Assembly: GCF_030704685.1 (NCBI RefSeq)
Contig: NZ_JAUZDX010000011.1
Location: 62,001-126,000 of the forward strand
Source: Acidovorax sp. A1169
GTDB taxonomy: Bacteria; Pseudomonadota; Gammaproteobacteria; Burkholderiales; Burkholderiaceae_C
DNA: 64,000 bases
Direction: 5' to 3'
Within the stretch, counting starts at the first letter, position 1; every line of letters begins with the position of its first letter. The notes under the pieces are model-generated. The model saw nothing but the letters and a program-made list of their open reading frames with translations, was not told the origin of the DNA and ran no database searches. Both the position numbers and the translations under genes were made by a program. Of this stretch, positions 62,999 to 64,000 are shown in pieces.

Positions 62999-64000
62999 AT
63001 GATTCCCCTGCAGCTCTTCGATCCCGCCTCCAGCACCTACACGTACGTGCTGCACGACCCCGCCACGCGCCAGGCCGCCATCATCGACCCGGTGGACGAG
63101 CAGCTCGACCGTGACCTGGCGGTACTGCAGTCCCTGGGGCTCACGCTGCGCTGGACGCTGGAGACGCACACCCATGCCGACCACATCACCAGCGCCGCGC
63201 GCCTGGCCGAGCACACGGGCGCGCAGACCGCGGTGCCCGCAGGCTGCGACATCGGCACGGCGGTCGTGCAGCTGCAGCATGACGACACCCTGGCCTTCGG
63301 CGGCGAGACGCTGCAGGCGCTGCACACGCCTGGCCACACGGCGGGCAGCATGTCCTACCGCTGGCGTGATCATGTGTTCACGGGCGATGCCCTGCTCATC
63401 AACGGCTGCGGCCGCACGGACTTCCAGTCGGGCGATGCGGCCAAGCTGTACCGCAGCATCACCGGCGTGCTGTTCGCATTGCCCGATGACACCACCGTCT
63501 GGCCAGGCCATGACTACCAGGGCCGCAGCCACAGCAGCATCGCCGCCGAAAAGGCCGGCAATGCGCGCGTGGCCGGCCGCAGCGAGGCCGAATTCGTCGC
63601 GCTGATGGACTCGCTCAACCTGCCGCGTCCGCGCCGCATGGACGAGGCCGTGCCCGCCAACCAGCACTCGGGTCAGCGCCAGGATGCCGATGGCGCAGCG
63701 CTGCAGGCCCCGCGCGTGGCCGAGGGCTATGCCGGTGACGTGTCACCAGCGCTGGCCTGGCAGTGGGTGCAGGACGGCCAGGCCGTGCTGATCGACGTGC
63801 GCAGCGATGCCGAGCGGGAGTGGGTGGGCCAGGTGCCCGGTGCCGTGCCCGTGGCCTGGAAGCAGTGGCCCGGCATGGCCATGAACGCCGAATTCGATGC
63901 CCAGCTGCGCCTGGCTGTGCCCGAGGGCGGGCGCGCCGTGCTGCTGTGCCGCAGTGGTGTGCGCTCCGTGGCCGCCGCGCGGCGTGCGACGGAGCTGGGC
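62999..64000 (+). CDS. Persulfide dioxygenase-rhodanese fusion (cut by the window end)
   Basis: The N-terminal part (about 1-235) is an ETHE1-type persulfide dioxygenase. The metallo-beta-lactamase motif is THTHADH (His57, His59, Asp61, His62), with HTPGHTAGSMSY, FTGDALLINGCGRTDFQSGD and WPGHDYQGR, which oxidises glutathione persulfide to sulfite. The C-terminal part is a rhodanese domain (AVLIDVRSDAEREWVGQVPG, active loop CRSGVRS) that transfers sulfane sulfur. The 334 codons present run off the window without a stop. The fusion resembles the PRF enzyme of Burkholderia. ATG 62999 is the clear start. Confidence 0.9.
   Translation, partial: MIPLQLFDPASSTYTYVLHDPATRQAAIIDPVDEQLDRDLAVLQSLGLTLRWTLETHTHADHITSAARLAEHTGAQTAVPAGCDIGTAVVQLQHDDTLAFGGETLQALHTPGHTAGSMSYRWRDHVFTGDALLINGCGRTDFQSGDAAKLYRSITGVLFALPDDTTVWPGHDYQGRSHSSIAAEKAGNARVAGRSEAEFVALMDSLNLPRPRRMDEAVPANQHSGQRQDADGAALQAPRVAEGYAGDVSPALAWQWVQDGQAVLIDVRSDAEREWVGQVPGAVPVAWKQWPGMAMNAEFDAQLRLAVPEGGRAVLLCRSGVRSVAAARRATELG

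Noticed and set aside
60362-63667. Open frame of about 1100 codons on the minus strand
   Set aside because: It is antisense to glyS, gmhB, plsC, the DUF45 gene and the persulfide dioxygenase, all with clear motifs. The translation is rich in His/Gly/Arg without a domain.

Overview
The window looks like a chromosomal piece of a high-GC betaproteobacterium, most likely a member of the Comamonadaceae (Acidovorax/Delftia type). This is an inference from the corC-lnt and glyQ-glyS-gmhB-plsC gene orders, a Bug/TctC-type binding protein, a family I.2 lipase with its foldase, and strong G/C bias at third codon positions through most of the sequence.

Layout. (1) Bases 1-5740 are an accessory segment with visibly lower GC: a protein with two OB-like repeats, a stand-alone dnaK, a HAD hydrolase, two small overlapping genes and a decayed IS66 element. 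It ends in about 630 bases with no convincing gene and a 20-base near-tandem repeat. (2) 5742-8058 holds folB, a pteridine-reductase-like SDR and a divergent MidA-type methyltransferase. (3) 8062-14399 holds eutBC (ethanolamine ammonia-lyase), divergent from a TauD-like dioxygenase plus a complete SsuACB/TauACB-type ABC importer. (4) 14430-19300 holds a DUF2905 protein, a trehalose cluster (otsB, GH15 enzyme, otsA) and trxC. (5) 19325-23119 is a complete bufferin-type copper-peptide locus: precursor, DUF692/MNIO enzyme, DUF2063 partner and DoxX protein. It faces an ECF sigma factor of the SigF type with its NrsF/DUF1109 anti-sigma factor. Both transcription units start from near-identical promoters (GTAACC, 16 bases, CGAATA or CGAATT). 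(6) 23124-28754 holds cca, small genes, a GST, a 6S RNA just downstream of the 5-formyl-THF cyclo-ligase gene, and slt. (7) 28785-33155 holds a Fur-boxed iron unit (TonB receptor and PiuC) and an MBL hydrolase. (8) 33277-39374 is a ribose operon rbsB-A-C-R-K-D with a perfect palindromic operator. (9) 39517-46039 holds fadD, hypotheticals, an alpha/beta hydrolase, a Bug protein and lipA-lifO. (10) 46206-49399 holds an Lrp/AsnC regulator and a three-gene ABC-2 exporter-like set. (11) 49679-64000 holds a GNAT protein, corC-lnt, fabA-fabB, lysR/ansB, glyQ-glyS-gmhB-plsC, a DUF45 metallopeptidase gene and a persulfide dioxygenase-rhodanese fusion cut by the window end.

The most interesting system is the bufferin locus, because enzyme set, peptide, sensor and promoters can all be read from the sequence. 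Other points worth checking are the GmhB homologue lacking two HAD motifs, a codon-aberrant patch inside glyS, the accessory dnaK island, and the unassigned ABC triad. No CRISPR array, tRNA or rRNA gene was seen. All calls come from reading the sequence; no database search was run.
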